The notes: a model not told the origin generated them from the sequence alone. A DNA stretch of 64,000 nucleotides from Bacteroidota bacterium (GCA_002746975.1 NVXE01000010.1:40942-104941), one strand, 5' to 3'; positions 18,902 to 29,121 are shown, counted from the stretch's first letter. Made by a program: numbers and translations.

Positions 18902-19597
18902 ATGAAAATAGGTGTAGTCACATTCCCTGGATCGAATTGTAATATGGACATAGTCCATGCTTTAAGTAATGGCCTTGGATACGAGGTCGTTGAATTATGG
19001 CATAAGGATTCTGATCTCCAAAACGTTGAAGCAGTAGTACTTCCTGGTGGATTTAGCTACGGTGATTATTTACGAAGTGGGGCAATCGCGCGTTTTTCTC
19101 CTATTATGGAATCTGTAATGAAATTTGCAGGCGATGGAGGTAAGGTGCTCGGAATTTGTAACGGTTTTCAAATATTATGTGAGGCCGGACTTCTTCCCGG
19201 AACATTAATGCATAATGAGAGTCGCAAATTTATTTGCAGTAACGTACATATTGTGCCCGTTTCCCGGACAGCTTCGATTTCGGCTGGACTCGATCCGAAA
19301 ACACCGCTAATGATTCCTATCGCTCATGGTGAAGGAAACTACTTCCTTCCAAAGGATGAATTAGAAAAACTAGAAGAAAACGATCAAGTCATTTTCCGTT
19401 ATTGCGACGAGGACGGAAAAGTAAACAACAACTCTAACCCTAACGGATCTTCGAACAATATCGCAGGAGTTTGTAACGTTAATAAGAACGTATTTGGAAT
19501 GATGCCACACCCTGAAAGAGCATGCTCTGAGGATTTAGGGAATACTGACGGGGCAGCTATTTTACGTGGAGTTCTTGAGTTAATTGAGGCTCAGTAA
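18902..19597 (+). CDS. purQ: Phosphoribosylformylglycinamidine synthase glutaminase subunit
   Basis: PurQ supplies ammonia from glutamine to the PurL subunit in the fourth step of purine synthesis. The 231 residues show the class I glutamine amidotransferase triad: the nucleophile Cys in GICNGFQIL and the His-Glu pair in MMPHPERA. The start MKIGVVTFPGSNC is the family standard. No purL or purS is in the window, so its partner must be elsewhere. It lies 10 bases before dxs and is likely co-transcribed with it. Confidence 0.95.
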   Translation: MKIGVVTFPGSNCNMDIVHALSNGLGYEVVELWHKDSDLQNVEAVVLPGGFSYGDYLRSGAIARFSPIMESVMKFAGDGGKVLGICNGFQILCEAGLLPGTLMHNESRKFICSNVHIVPVSRTASISAGLDPKTPLMIPIAHGEGNYFLPKDELEKLEENDQVIFRYCDEDGKVNNNSNPNGSSNNIAGVCNVNKNVFGMMPHPERACSEDLGNTDGAAILRGVLELIEAQ

Positions 19598-19607
19598 GAC
19601 AAATTAA

Positions 19608-21578
19608 ATGAAGCCCTACCCTGCCGGCCCCTTCCTTGAAAAGATTAATGTTCCCGCTGACCTACGCGAGAAGTTTAAGCCGGAGGATTTAGAGCAAGTT
19701 TGTAAAGAACTCAGACAGTTCATTGTCGATGTTGTTTCAGAAAAAGGGGGGCATTTCGGGGCGAGTTTAGGAGTAGTCGAATTAACTGTTGCTCTTCACT
19801 ATGCCTTTAACACTCCTGAAGACCAAATCGTTTGGGATGTAGGTCATCAAGCTTACGGCCACAAGATTTTAACTGGAAGGCGTGATAAATTTCACACAAA
19901 TAGAGTTTACAAAGGCATTAGCGGTTTCCCTAAAAGGTCTGAAAGTGAGTATGACACTTTCGGAGTAGGTCACAGTAGCACGAGTATATCCGCAGCACTC
20001 GGGATGGCTGTGGGCTCAAAGTTAAATGCCGATTTCGATAGACATCACATTGCGGTAATAGGAGACGGTGCGATGACAGCCGGTTTGGCCTTTGAAGGGC
20101 TGAATCATGGGGGGATTGCTGACACAAATATGCTCGTTATCCTCAATGATAACTGTATGTCCATCGACCCTAATGTGGGGGCTCTTAAGGAGTACCTCAC
20201 TGACATCACCACTTCTCATACATACAATAAAGTAAAGAATGATGTGTGGAATTTATTAGGCCAAATCTCGAAATTCGGTCCTAATGCTCAAGCTATCGCT
20301 CAAAAGGTAGAGCACGCTGTAAAGTCTGCTGTTCTCAAGCAAAGCAATCTCTTTGAGTCACTAAATTTCCGTTATTTCGGTCCAGTAGATGGTCATGACG
20401 TGGAGCACTTATCTAAAGTACTCGCCGATTTAAAGGACATCCCTGGTCCGAAGCTACTACACTGTGTCACTCGAAAAGGAGCTGGATTCGAACCTGCCGA
20501 AGCAGGAAGTCCCACGAAATGGCATGCTCCTGGACTTTTTAATAAAGAAACTGGCGAAATCATCAAACCCAAGGGCTCAGAAAACGAAGGTCCTAAACCG
20601 CCTAAATTTCAAGAGGTTTTCGGAAGAACTATAATCGACCTTGCAAAGGCAAACAGAAAAATTGTAGGCGTAACTCCAGCTATGCCTACCGGTTGCTCTC
20701 TAAAGATGATGATGGAAGAAATGCCAGATCGAGCTTTTGATGTAGGTATTGCAGAACAACACGCTGTTACTTTCAGTGCTGGAATGGCAACTCGTGGACT
20801 TATACCTTTTTGCAACATATACTCCAGCTTTATGCAACGAGCTTACGACCAAGTCGTTCATGATGTAGCAATTCAGAATTTGCACGTAGTTTTCTGTCTT
20901 GATAGAGGCGGGCTAGTCGGAGCTGATGGGCCTACTCACCATGGAGTTTTTGATTTAGCCTTTATGAGAAATATACCAAATATGGTGGTAGCTGCTCCAA
21001 TGGATGAGCCGGATTTGAGGAATATGATGTTTACTGCTTGCGAAAAACAAACAGGCCCTTTTACCATACGATACCCTCGTGGGTCGGGAAATACAATAAA
21101 CTGGAGAAAGGACTTTAAAGAAGTTCCCGTGGGTAGAGGGCGAAAGCTTAGAAATGGAGATGATGTCGCTATTTTAAGTCTTGGAGCAATAGGAATTGAG
21201 GTGCAGAACGCTATCGATATACTAGAAAAGAAGAAAATCTCTGTTGCTCATTACGATATGAGATATGTAAAACCACTCGATGATGTGCTACTTCATGAAG
21301 TCTTTGGAAGATTTGAGTCTGTTATTACAATTGAGGATGGAACAATTCAAGGAGGGTTTGGTTCTGCAGTGCTTGAATGGATGTCAGATCAAGGATACCG
21401 TAAAACTAAAGTTAATCGTATGGGGATTCCTGATAGATGGATAGAACATGGAACACAAGCCGAATTATATGCTGATTGTGGATACGATGTTGACTCAATT
21501 GTTAAATTAGTTGAGGAAGAAGTCTGCCAAATAAATTCTAAAGAAAGTATTTTAGGTAAAAGAGCACAATCGGCGTAA
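19608..21578 (+). CDS. dxs: 1-deoxy-D-xylulose-5-phosphate synthase
   Basis: DXS condenses pyruvate and glyceraldehyde 3-phosphate to DXP, the entry step of the MEP isoprenoid pathway; it also feeds thiamine and pyridoxal synthesis. The 656 residues contain the thiamine-diphosphate motif GDGAMTAGLAFEGLNH...LNDNCMS near residue 150, a transketolase pyrimidine domain (DVGIAEQHAVTFSAG), and the C-terminal transketolase domain. A later enzyme of the pathway, IspG, is also encoded in this window, fused to LspA. The gene is closely followed by DUF2480 and polA on the same strand. Confidence 0.96.
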   Translation: MKPYPAGPFLEKINVPADLREKFKPEDLEQVCKELRQFIVDVVSEKGGHFGASLGVVELTVALHYAFNTPEDQIVWDVGHQAYGHKILTGRRDKFHTNRVYKGISGFPKRSESEYDTFGVGHSSTSISAALGMAVGSKLNADFDRHHIAVIGDGAMTAGLAFEGLNHGGIADTNMLVILNDNCMSIDPNVGALKEYLTDITTSHTYNKVKNDVWNLLGQISKFGPNAQAIAQKVEHAVKSAVLKQSNLFESLNFRYFGPVDGHDVEHLSKVLADLKDIPGPKLLHCVTRKGAGFEPAEAGSPTKWHAPGLFNKETGEIIKPKGSENEGPKPPKFQEVFGRTIIDLAKANRKIVGVTPAMPTGCSLKMMMEEMPDRAFDVGIAEQHAVTFSAGMATRGLIPFCNIYSSFMQRAYDQVVHDVAIQNLHVVFCLDRGGLVGADGPTHHGVFDLAFMRNIPNMVVAAPMDEPDLRNMMFTACEKQTGPFTIRYPRGSGNTINWRKDFKEVPVGRGRKLRNGDDVAILSLGAIGIEVQNAIDILEKKKISVAHYDMRYVKPLDDVLLHEVFGRFESVITIEDGTIQGGFGSAVLEWMSDQGYRKTKVNRMGIPDRWIEHGTQAELYADCGYDVDSIVKLVEEEVCQINSKESILGKRAQSA

Positions 21579-21601
21579 GTTTCCACTAGATTTAATACTT
21601 T

Positions 21602-22132
21602 ATGGAAGCTAGTAAAAACGAAACAAAAGGGGAGATTAGGAATCGTGTCGACGAAAGCGGTTTATTACAACTAGATCTCGATAGAATTAGTGAAATTCGA
21701 TGTGTCGAATTAGACTTTACAAAATGGCTTTGGAAAGGCCTTGTTGTAAAAGAAAGAGATTTTCGAAAGAATCTCGAAGAGTTAGATGTCGATATATACA
21801 AAGGTTTGGGGGTAGGACTTTGCTGTACAGACGAAGCAATAGTGCCTGACTGGGCTTGGATGTTAATCGCCTCTAAACTTTCTGTAGCCGAATTTGTGGT
21901 CGTGGGAGGCATTAAATCTGCAGAACTTGAAGCTCTGAAAAGAGCTATTGAAAATTTACCCATAGATGATTATCTAGATAGAAAAGTTGTTGTTAGGGGG
22001 TGTGCAAATAGTGGTGGTGCCGAAACTTTAGTCCAAATCCAACAAAAATTACAACCAGTTGTAAGTAGTTTAATGTTCGGTGAATCTTGCAGTACAGTAC
22101 CCGTATATAAAAAAGCGAAGCGAAAAGAATAA
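21602..22132 (+). CDS. DUF2480 family protein
   Basis: This soluble protein of 176 residues has the pattern of the Bacteroidota-specific DUF2480 family (LLQLDLDRI, TKWLWKGLVVKERDFR, AIVPDWAWMLIASKL). The function is unknown. It starts 24 bases after dxs and ends seven bases before polA, so it is probably part of that operon. Confidence 0.75.
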   Translation: MEASKNETKGEIRNRVDESGLLQLDLDRISEIRCVELDFTKWLWKGLVVKERDFRKNLEELDVDIYKGLGVGLCCTDEAIVPDWAWMLIASKLSVAEFVVVGGIKSAELEALKRAIENLPIDDYLDRKVVVRGCANSGGAETLVQIQQKLQPVVSSLMFGESCSTVPVYKKAKRKE

Positions 22133-22138
22133 TCACAA

Positions 22139-24979
22139 ATGTTAACCTCACCTTCTGAAAAAAAGTTATTCTTAATCGATGCTTACGCTCTAATTTTCAG
22201 AGCCTACTACGCATTCATTAAAAACCCACGAATTAATTCTAAGGGGGTAAATACTTCTGCCGTTTTCGGATTTACAAATTCCATTTTGGAGGTTATTAGG
22301 GTTGAAAAGCCCACCCATTTTGCAGTAGTTTTTGACCCTCCTGGGGGGTCGTTTAGGAACGAAATTTACCCTGAATATAAAGCGAATCGAGATGCTACTC
22401 CTGAGGATATTAAACTCAGCGTGCCACTTATAAAAAAGGTTCTTGAAGGGCTTCAAATTCCATATCGTATGGAGATGGGATTTGAGGCTGATGATTTGAT
22501 CGGGTATTTGGCAAAAAAGGCCGAAGCGGAAGGATACGATGTTTATATGATGACGCCAGACAAGGATTTCGGACAACTTGTTACAGATAGAGTTAAAATG
22601 TACAGACCAGGGAGAGGTAGAAATCCTGCTGAAATTTGGGGGCCGGAAGAGGTGTGTGAGAAGTTTGGACTGAATAGAACAGACCAAGTAATTGACTATT
22701 TAGGTTTAATGGGTGATGCTTCAGATAATATCCCAGGAGTGCCTGGGGTTGGAGCAAAAACTGCTGCAAAATTACTGTGTGAGTTTGATAGCATTGAAGG
22801 GCTTTATGAGAATACACACAAACTAAAAGGTAAGCTACGTGAGAAAGTGGAAGAAAACCACGATTTGGCACTACTCTCTCAAAGACTTGCAACAATAGAA
22901 TTAAACATCCCAGCTGAAGTCAATATCTCTGGAATGATAAGAAAAGGTTTAGATACCGATTTACTCAAGTCCATTTTAGAAGATCTCGAATTCAGGACCC
23001 TCATTAGAAATTTAATTCCAGATGATGAAAAGCCGAAGTCAGAGAACGAGGAGAAAGCCGAAGAAACTGATGGTCAATTAAGCATGTTTGGCGGTGACGC
23101 TTCTTCTTTAGTTTCTAAAACTGAGAGCAAAACTGACGCATCAACTGATAGTAAACTAGCTGAAGACAAAGAAGAAACGTATGAATTTGCAAAACCCAAA
23201 GGTGATTACTCTATCGTAAAAACGAAAGACGAGCGTAAAGACTTAATTCTAAAGTTATCCAAATCGAAAGGATGGGGCTTTCATGTAATCACAGACGGGT
23301 TCAACCCTATGCAAGACAGGCTATTAGGGATTGCTTTTGCCATTGAAAAAGGTCAAGGCTACTATGTAGATTTAAGTGGAGATAATGCTGATGCGTTGAG
23401 CGAATTTAAATCTATTCTAGAATCAGAAGAGAAAACGATTTCTGCAACTAATCATAAGTTTGCTATAAAAGTTCTCGGAATGCACGGTATCAAGCTATCT
23501 ACTCAAGTTTTTGACAGTATGGTAGCCCATTACCTCCTCGACCCTGACACCTCACACAAGCTAGAAGATCTTGCTGAGGTTTTCTTGAATTATAAAGCCA
23601 TTTCTCTTATTGGAATTCTCGGTAAAGGTAAAAACCGTAAATCCTTTGGTGATATAGATATTGAGGTTGCGGGGTATTACGCTTGCGAATCTGCCGACTT
23701 AGTTTTACAATTAACTGATGTTTTCACAAAAGAACTTGAGAAGGTTAATATGTCATCTTTATTGAATGACATGGAAATGCCACTTATTTCTATTTTGGCC
23801 GGAATGGAGCTGACGGGTGTGAAAATAGATGTGAATATGTTGGATAAATATAATGTGGATTTGGGATTACAGCTTGATACTCTTCAAGGCCAAATCTTGG
23901 AAGAAGCCGGAATAGAGTTCAATATTGATTCTCCAAAGCAACTTGGGGAAATTCTATTTGAAAAGCTTATAATTACTGAAAAAGCAAAGAAGACTAAGAC
24001 GGGTCAATACCAGACCGGTGAGGACGTTCTTAAGAAGCTCGCAGATCTCCATCCTATAGTTCCATATATTTTAGAATATCGCAAGCTTAAGAAGCTCAAG
24101 AGTACTTATGTAGAACCCCTTCCTAAACTAGTTCATCCTAAAACTGGACGCATACACACTTCGTACATGCAAACAGTAGCTTCTACGGGTAGGCTTAGCT
24201 CTAAGGACCCAAACCTTCAAAATATTCCCATACGTTCTGAAGCTGGTAGGCAGATACGAAAAGCATTTATACCTTCAGACTCAAACCACGTTTTACTAGG
24301 AGCGGATTATAGTCAAGTAGAGCTAAGGGTTGCGGCAGCAATGAGTAAGGATCCTGGTTTGTGCGAAGCTTTTAAAAAAGGTCAGGATATACACTCGGCG
24401 ACAGCGGCTAAAGTTTTCGGAGTATCGCTCGAAGATGTAACGCGAGAGCAAAGATCTCAAGCAAAAGCAGTGAATTTTGGGATTTTATATGGTCAAGGAG
24501 CTTTCGGATTAGCAGAAGAACTAGGCATAAAACGAGCTGAAGCAAAGGCAATTATAATTGCATATCACGAACAGTTTGCAACACTCGGAGCATTCACTAA
24601 ATCATGTGTAGATTTAGCGAGAGAAAATGGTTATGCCGAGACAATAATGGGACGCAGAAGGAAGCTACCTGGAATCAACTCAAATAATGGTATGGTAAAA
24701 GCCTTCGCAGAGAGGAATGCTGTAAATGCACCTATTCAAGGTTCAGCTGCCGATATTATTAAAGTGGCTATGGTTAACCTTGCACAAGAACTAGAAAAGG
24801 GAGGGTGGAAGTCTAAGCTCATAATGCAAGTTCACGATGAACTAGTTCTCGACGTACCTAAAAGTGAATTAAAGGAAATAATGCCTGTAGTAAAGAGGTG
24901 CATGGAGGAAGCCGTAGAATTAAATGTACCATTATTAGTTGATATGAATTATGGAAGCGACTGGTTAGAGGCACATTAG
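22139..24979 (+). CDS. polA: DNA polymerase I with apparently inactive proofreading domain
   Basis: The 946 residues comprise a 5' nuclease (about 1-300; FLIDAYALIFRAYYAF, GFEADDLIGYLA, GDASDNIPGVPGVG), an acidic linker, a 3'-5' exonuclease-like domain (about 355-540) and a family A polymerase (motif A DYSQVELRVAA, motif B RSQAKAVNFGILYG, motif C QVHDELVLD). It repairs DNA and removes Okazaki primers. The exonuclease domain has lost its metal ligands: by alignment to E. coli Pol I, D355 is His382, E357 is Ile384, D424 is Ala442 and D501 is Ser518. Proofreading is therefore probably absent, as in Taq polymerase. The polymerase and 5' nuclease motifs look intact. Confidence 0.95.
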   Translation: MLTSPSEKKLFLIDAYALIFRAYYAFIKNPRINSKGVNTSAVFGFTNSILEVIRVEKPTHFAVVFDPPGGSFRNEIYPEYKANRDATPEDIKLSVPLIKKVLEGLQIPYRMEMGFEADDLIGYLAKKAEAEGYDVYMMTPDKDFGQLVTDRVKMYRPGRGRNPAEIWGPEEVCEKFGLNRTDQVIDYLGLMGDASDNIPGVPGVGAKTAAKLLCEFDSIEGLYENTHKLKGKLREKVEENHDLALLSQRLATIELNIPAEVNISGMIRKGLDTDLLKSILEDLEFRTLIRNLIPDDEKPKSENEEKAEETDGQLSMFGGDASSLVSKTESKTDASTDSKLAEDKEETYEFAKPKGDYSIVKTKDERKDLILKLSKSKGWGFHVITDGFNPMQDRLLGIAFAIEKGQGYYVDLSGDNADALSEFKSILESEEKTISATNHKFAIKVLGMHGIKLSTQVFDSMVAHYLLDPDTSHKLEDLAEVFLNYKAISLIGILGKGKNRKSFGDIDIEVAGYYACESADLVLQLTDVFTKELEKVNMSSLLNDMEMPLISILAGMELTGVKIDVNMLDKYNVDLGLQLDTLQGQILEEAGIEFNIDSPKQLGEILFEKLIITEKAKKTKTGQYQTGEDVLKKLADLHPIVPYILEYRKLKKLKSTYVEPLPKLVHPKTGRIHTSYMQTVASTGRLSSKDPNLQNIPIRSEAGRQIRKAFIPSDSNHVLLGADYSQVELRVAAAMSKDPGLCEAFKKGQDIHSATAAKVFGVSLEDVTREQRSQAKAVNFGILYGQGAFGLAEELGIKRAEAKAIIIAYHEQFATLGAFTKSCVDLARENGYAETIMGRRRKLPGINSNNGMVKAFAERNAVNAPIQGSAADIIKVAMVNLAQELEKGGWKSKLIMQVHDELVLDVPKSELKEIMPVVKRCMEEAVELNVPLLVDMNYGSDWLEAH

Positions 24980-25100
24980 ACTTACATAAATAACTTTTTC
25001 GTGCTTAACACTACAACGTGCAGAACTTTTATCAATCGTTTACGTACACACGGAAAGAATTACCAACTTTCTAACATCTTAACTCATACAATAAAATTAA

Positions 25101-26012
25101 ATGAGCATTCAATTATTATTCCGTAGGGGCCTCACATTTTCAGTAGCAGTAGCAGCTTTATCTTGGGGATGCGGAGAGTCAACAACAACCTCAAAGTCTA
25201 ACAACGGTAAAAAATATCCCGTTGCCCAAGATGCAACACTCGCTAAAAGGACCAAAACACTTAAAAAAATATTTAGAGCTGCTCCATCTCCTATGGAAAC
25301 CGCTAGAATAATTCAAAAGGAAGGTGCTAAATTTGATGCTAAATACCTCTGTAATCTAGCTTTTGCAGACGACGACGGTCTTAGTTCAGATCAAGCTATC
25401 AAGTTAGGTTTATACGGTGCCGATTTAAGTTATGCTTCAATATTCCAACAGAACGCTGAAGCTCTCAAATATCTTGAGGCTGTGAAAGACATCAGTATAG
25501 AACTCGGAGTGGGATCTGTTCTAAATGACGAAGTACTTAGTCGCGCAGAAAAAAACAGAGCTAACCGAGACTCAATAGTTGCACTTGTATCAAAAGCATT
25601 TTTCGATTTAAATGAGCAATTGAAAACTGTAGGGCACGAAGATTTATCGGGTTTAGTCGTTGCTGCAGGATGGGTTGAAGGCCTTTATTTAGCCACTAGG
25701 CAATTAGATGGTGCCACAGATGCATTAAAGCAAAGAATTGCAGAACAAAAACTTATACTTAATGACGTGTTATCACTTATCGAAAGCTACTCAGAGTCTC
25801 CTGCTATAGAAGGGATGATAACTCAACTACAGCCAGTAGTTGTTGCTTTTGAAGGGGTTACTTTTGGTAAAGGGAGTGCAGTAACTGCAAAAAAAGAAAA
25901 AGGGGTAATCGTTATCGGTGGCGGCAAACAATATCATGCCGATGATGAAACTATTTCCGCTATTTCAGATGCAATAGCATTCTTACGTAACAATCTCGCG
26001 AAAGCGTCGTAA
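25101..26012 (+). CDS. Predicted lipoprotein, unknown function
   Basis: This 303-residue protein has an N-terminal hydrophobic segment ending in LSWGCGES, which fits a lenient lipoprotein signal with a lipidated Cys near residue 24. The rest is mostly helical with no motif I recognise, and it ends with a possible small beta segment (GVIVIGGG). It is followed 13 bases later by another small secreted protein gene on the same strand; the pair probably forms an operon of envelope proteins. The 121-base gap before it holds no feature I can support beyond a weak TAACTTTT. Confidence 0.6.
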   Translation: MSIQLLFRRGLTFSVAVAALSWGCGESTTTSKSNNGKKYPVAQDATLAKRTKTLKKIFRAAPSPMETARIIQKEGAKFDAKYLCNLAFADDDGLSSDQAIKLGLYGADLSYASIFQQNAEALKYLEAVKDISIELGVGSVLNDEVLSRAEKNRANRDSIVALVSKAFFDLNEQLKTVGHEDLSGLVVAAGWVEGLYLATRQLDGATDALKQRIAEQKLILNDVLSLIESYSESPAIEGMITQLQPVVVAFEGVTFGKGSAVTAKKEKGVIVIGGGKQYHADDETISAISDAIAFLRNNLAKAS

Positions 26013-26025
26013 ACAGAAAGAAGAT

Positions 26026-26442
26026 ATGAAATACACTATCCTACTCCTTGCGTCATTCGCATTTTTTGCAGCAGAGGCTTCTAGCCAATGTCGTGCATTT
26101 ACGAAACGCAACTGTCTACCTATTTTAGGAGACTATATTCAAAATGATAATTACAACGCAGCAGTACTTATTCCCGGCGACGAAGCTGAATTAGGAATGG
26201 CTTTCTACGGTGGCGTAGATTACAGAGTTGTAGTATGCTCTCACCCTGTACTGGGAGCAGTAGAGTTTGGCCTATACGATAGCGACGGTAACGCGCTTTG
26301 GTCTAACGAAGATGGCTTAGACCACGTGGATCTTCAAATAGCGTCAACACAACAGCTCTCTATCAGGGTAAAGGTTCCTGAAAGTGATGCGGCGCTCATT
26401 CACGAAGGATGTGTGTCTATAATGCTGGGCTCAAAGGAATAA
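26026..26442 (+). CDS. Small secreted protein, unknown function
   Basis: The 138 residues start with a signal peptide (MKYTILLLASFAFFAAEASS), followed by a compact domain with four or five cysteines (CRAFTKRNC, VVVCSHPV, EGCVSIML). The mature part looks like a beta-sandwich (GLYDSDGNALW). I do not recognise the family. It sits 13 bases after the lipoprotein gene and converges on the M43 protease gene, whose stop codon lies about 30 bases away. Confidence 0.6.
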   Translation: MKYTILLLASFAFFAAEASSQCRAFTKRNCLPILGDYIQNDNYNAAVLIPGDEAELGMAFYGGVDYRVVVCSHPVLGAVEFGLYDSDGNALWSNEDGLDHVDLQIASTQQLSIRVKVPESDAALIHEGCVSIMLGSKE

Positions 26443-26473
26443 AACCACTTCTCGAACCGAACATTTTAAGGAT

Positions 26474-28585
26474 TTATTTAATAACCCAAGTAAGAGATTT
26501 ACTTCTCCCTTCCGTTATTATTACTACGAAGTAAGTACCTGTACTTTTATTAATTGGGGATAGAGAGAAATTGTGTCGACCTGCCGAAAGTTCGCCATCG
26601 AATACGGTTTCAATTACACGTCCCATAGCGTCATAGATAAGAATACTTGCTTCGTGATTAGATAGGGTCGTACAAGACAACATTGCCTCTCCTTCTGAAG
26701 GATTTGGAAACAATGTCCAGTCTGGGCCTATTTTCCACTCTTGAATAGCTAGCATAGACGAATCGTAGGCCGTAATATTTATGTCATCGATGTAAATATT
26801 GTTTCCTAAACGACTTTCGAATTCAAACATTACTCGGAAGTAAGAGGTAAGATATTGGGTTTGGTTTAAAGTAATGGTATAGTCATTCCACTCCTCTGGG
26901 CCAGAAGGAACGAAAGGGCTAGAGTGAGGGGGCGCGGAAGGTAAAGTTGTATACCCTCGGTGCATCTTTCTAAGATCCCAGTCATTGCCACAATCTCCTG
27001 ACACACTTACGCGCAATCTATCATCAGTGTCGTCATCATTAGAGGTACCTTTGAAGCAATAAGCCCACTTATAGCTCACCCTTACTTCGACAGCATCTGT
27101 CAAATCCATAGTGCTAGAAATAAGAATGTCTTTGTTAAACTCAATTTCGTTGCTCCAATTCTCGAGATAAAGAGAACGTTCTCCGGAGTATGATGCATCA
27201 CTAGAAATATTCCACCCACCATCGTTTAACTCGTCCGTAGTAAACCAATCCTCAGAGGGGAACTCTGAACTTTCAAACCCTTGAACAGCGGGGTTATCCA
27301 TAGCTCCAGCAGCTAGTACTGTAATAAGTGTAGATTCCGATGTCATAGATTCAAAACCATTACTTGCAGTAAGAATTACTTCATAAGATCCTGCGTTATC
27401 GAATGTGTGATATGTCACATTATGAACTCCTTCAACTGATCCTGATAAAATATCGCCATCTGCAAAGTCCCAATTCCAATTATTTACATCATGGAAACTC
27501 TCATCCGTAAAAAGAATACTATCTCCTTCACATATAACTAGATTTGAAGTTGTAAACCTAGCCTCACATAAAATCGGATCACCCACTAAACCTGTTGCTA
27601 TCAAATTACTTTGCGAGGAGAGCTGATTTCTTTGGGCTATTGAAGATAGTGCTGCAGCGCGAAGGCGAATTCTTTGGCCTATAGTAAACATCTTACCACA
27701 GTAAGCATAGTCCATATAATTCTGAACGTTATCTAGAGTACCACACGATTCCCCATCTAAATTACAGGTAGTCCAACCAATAGTGTTAGGAGTGTCTAAG
27801 ACGTTGTCGTCCTGATTGCAATTTTCTGCTATCCCAGGTGAGTTAGAATTTCCCCATGGATGACGAAGGTTAAGCCAGTGCCCTATCTCATGTGTTAATA
27901 CTCTTGATCGAAAATTATTGCTCGTACCTATTGAACCAGTATAAGAGTGCTTAATCACTATCCCATCCATCGCAGCTGAGTTAAGACCATTAACCGACCA
28001 TGGATACAAGCTATATCCAGCTGCTCCACCAGCTTCCGCACATACCCAAATGTTAAGATATTTATTTCTAGGCCATTGGATTAAGAGTTTCATGTCTTCT
28101 CCTCCATTATACGTCTCCCCGCTAACGATTCGATTTATACCAGAATGACAAACTCCGTTAGGATCTTTACGAGCTAAGATGAACTGGATTTCAACATCGC
28201 TTGCGATATTTGCAAAAGCTGGAATAACTTGGTTAAGGTCGTCATTTAACGCATTAAAATCTCTATTTACAACCTCTAATGCATCATGGATTTGTTCTGA
28301 TGAAATGTTCTCTGGACCATTGTCGTGTATTACATGAAACACAACAGGAATCGTTATTAAATCTGCCCTTTCATTTTCATTTGATCCTGAATTAAAAAAT
28401 GCCGCTGTTTCTAGCTCTAATTGAGCAGCAGCATTAGACAAGTCTTCTAATCTTTCAGGAGTTAGACCAAAAGTCCTTATTGTAGCATCATAAATTCCAC
28501 ATCTTTTTACCTCTTGAGCAAAGGTAGAAGATGTGAAAATTGTAGCAATGCAAACTAGTAGAGGGAAACCAAATTTGTGTAACAT
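26474..28585 (-). CDS. Secreted M43 (pappalysin-like) metalloprotease with PKD domain and type IX tail
   Basis: This secreted zinc protease has 703 residues. After a signal peptide (FPLLVCIATIFTSSTFAQ) and a prodomain, the catalytic domain carries the metzincin motif H232-E-I-G-H236-WLNLR-H242, followed by the M43-typical LDTPNTIGW region and the met-turn segment VQNYMDYAYC. A PKD domain spans about 348-425 (WNWDFADGD). A jelly-roll-like region (about 430-620) precedes a T9SS type A sorting domain (about 628-703; FPNPSEGEAML, IYDAMGRVIE). It is expected to be exported by T9SS and either released or anchored on the surface to degrade proteins. The exact substrate is unknown. Confidence 0.9.
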   Translation of the reverse strand: MLHKFGFPLLVCIATIFTSSTFAQEVKRCGIYDATIRTFGLTPERLEDLSNAAAQLELETAAFFNSGSNENERADLITIPVVFHVIHDNGPENISSEQIHDALEVVNRDFNALNDDLNQVIPAFANIASDVEIQFILARKDPNGVCHSGINRIVSGETYNGGEDMKLLIQWPRNKYLNIWVCAEAGGAAGYSLYPWSVNGLNSAAMDGIVIKHSYTGSIGTSNNFRSRVLTHEIGHWLNLRHPWGNSNSPGIAENCNQDDNVLDTPNTIGWTTCNLDGESCGTLDNVQNYMDYAYCGKMFTIGQRIRLRAAALSSIAQRNQLSSQSNLIATGLVGDPILCEARFTTSNLVICEGDSILFTDESFHDVNNWNWDFADGDILSGSVEGVHNVTYHTFDNAGSYEVILTASNGFESMTSESTLITVLAAGAMDNPAVQGFESSEFPSEDWFTTDELNDGGWNISSDASYSGERSLYLENWSNEIEFNKDILISSTMDLTDAVEVRVSYKWAYCFKGTSNDDDTDDRLRVSVSGDCGNDWDLRKMHRGYTTLPSAPPHSSPFVPSGPEEWNDYTITLNQTQYLTSYFRVMFEFESRLGNNIYIDDINITAYDSSMLAIQEWKIGPDWTLFPNPSEGEAMLSCTTLSNHEASILIYDAMGRVIETVFDGELSAGRHNFSLSPINKSTGTYFVVIITEGRSKSLTWVIK

Positions 28586-28632
28586 CTAGAATATGTAGGT
28601 TTTTTCTTGCGGGGCCACTAAGATACAAGAAC

Positions 28633-29121
28633 TTACTCTCTTTCCTCAAGCCTAAAGCCAACATCTGTTATAGACATTAAAGGATCCTGTCGCATACCCT
28701 GAGTTATCTTAAGTCTATAAGTTCCTTTTAAAGGAAACTCTTTGTTCTCCATATATGAGATGGAATGATCCACTAAATCTCCTATTCCTGATCCAAACCA
28801 ATTCCCCCTTGCGTCTGCAAGTGACACTTGAAGAGTATCTGTTCTTTGTTTTCCGTTGGGGAAAGTCAGATTTACAAAAAGATACAGATTTGAAAACGAA
28901 TAATTCCCTGTATGTCTTATGTCGACAAAACCATCATATCTCAAACTCTCATCATCTATATTCCATTCAAAGACTGCGAACTTATCTGCATACCATCCTT
29001 CAGGACCAATAGCAATAGATTCTGAATAAACTGGCAAGTCTCCACAAGATGTTAGTGTGAATAAACAAATGCAAAAGGTCAAAATAAATCTATTTCCGAC
29101 ATTAAATTTATTCGAAATCAT
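28633..29121 (-). CDS. gldH: Gliding motility lipoprotein GldH
   Basis: The 162-residue lipoprotein has a lipobox-like TLTSCGDL with Cys near residue 26. The pattern YADKFAVFEWNIDD...NLYLFVNLTFPNG matches GldH, needed for gliding motility and linked to T9SS function in Flavobacterium. The start codon overlaps the stop of the upstream PSP1 gene (ATGA at 29118-29121), indicating coupled translation; this pair is conserved in Bacteroidota. Whether this organism actually glides cannot be told, since GldH also occurs in non-gliding relatives that use T9SS only for secretion. Confidence 0.88.
   Translation of the reverse strand: MISNKFNVGNRFILTFCICLFTLTSCGDLPVYSESIAIGPEGWYADKFAVFEWNIDDESLRYDGFVDIRHTGNYSFSNLYLFVNLTFPNGKQRTDTLQVSLADARGNWFGSGIGDLVDHSISYMENKEFPLKGTYRLKITQGMRQDPLMSITDVGFRLEERE

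Noticed and set aside
22190..22687. 165-residue minus-strand frame inside polA
   Set aside because: It lies antisense to the conserved 5' nuclease domain and has no recognisable motif or start context.
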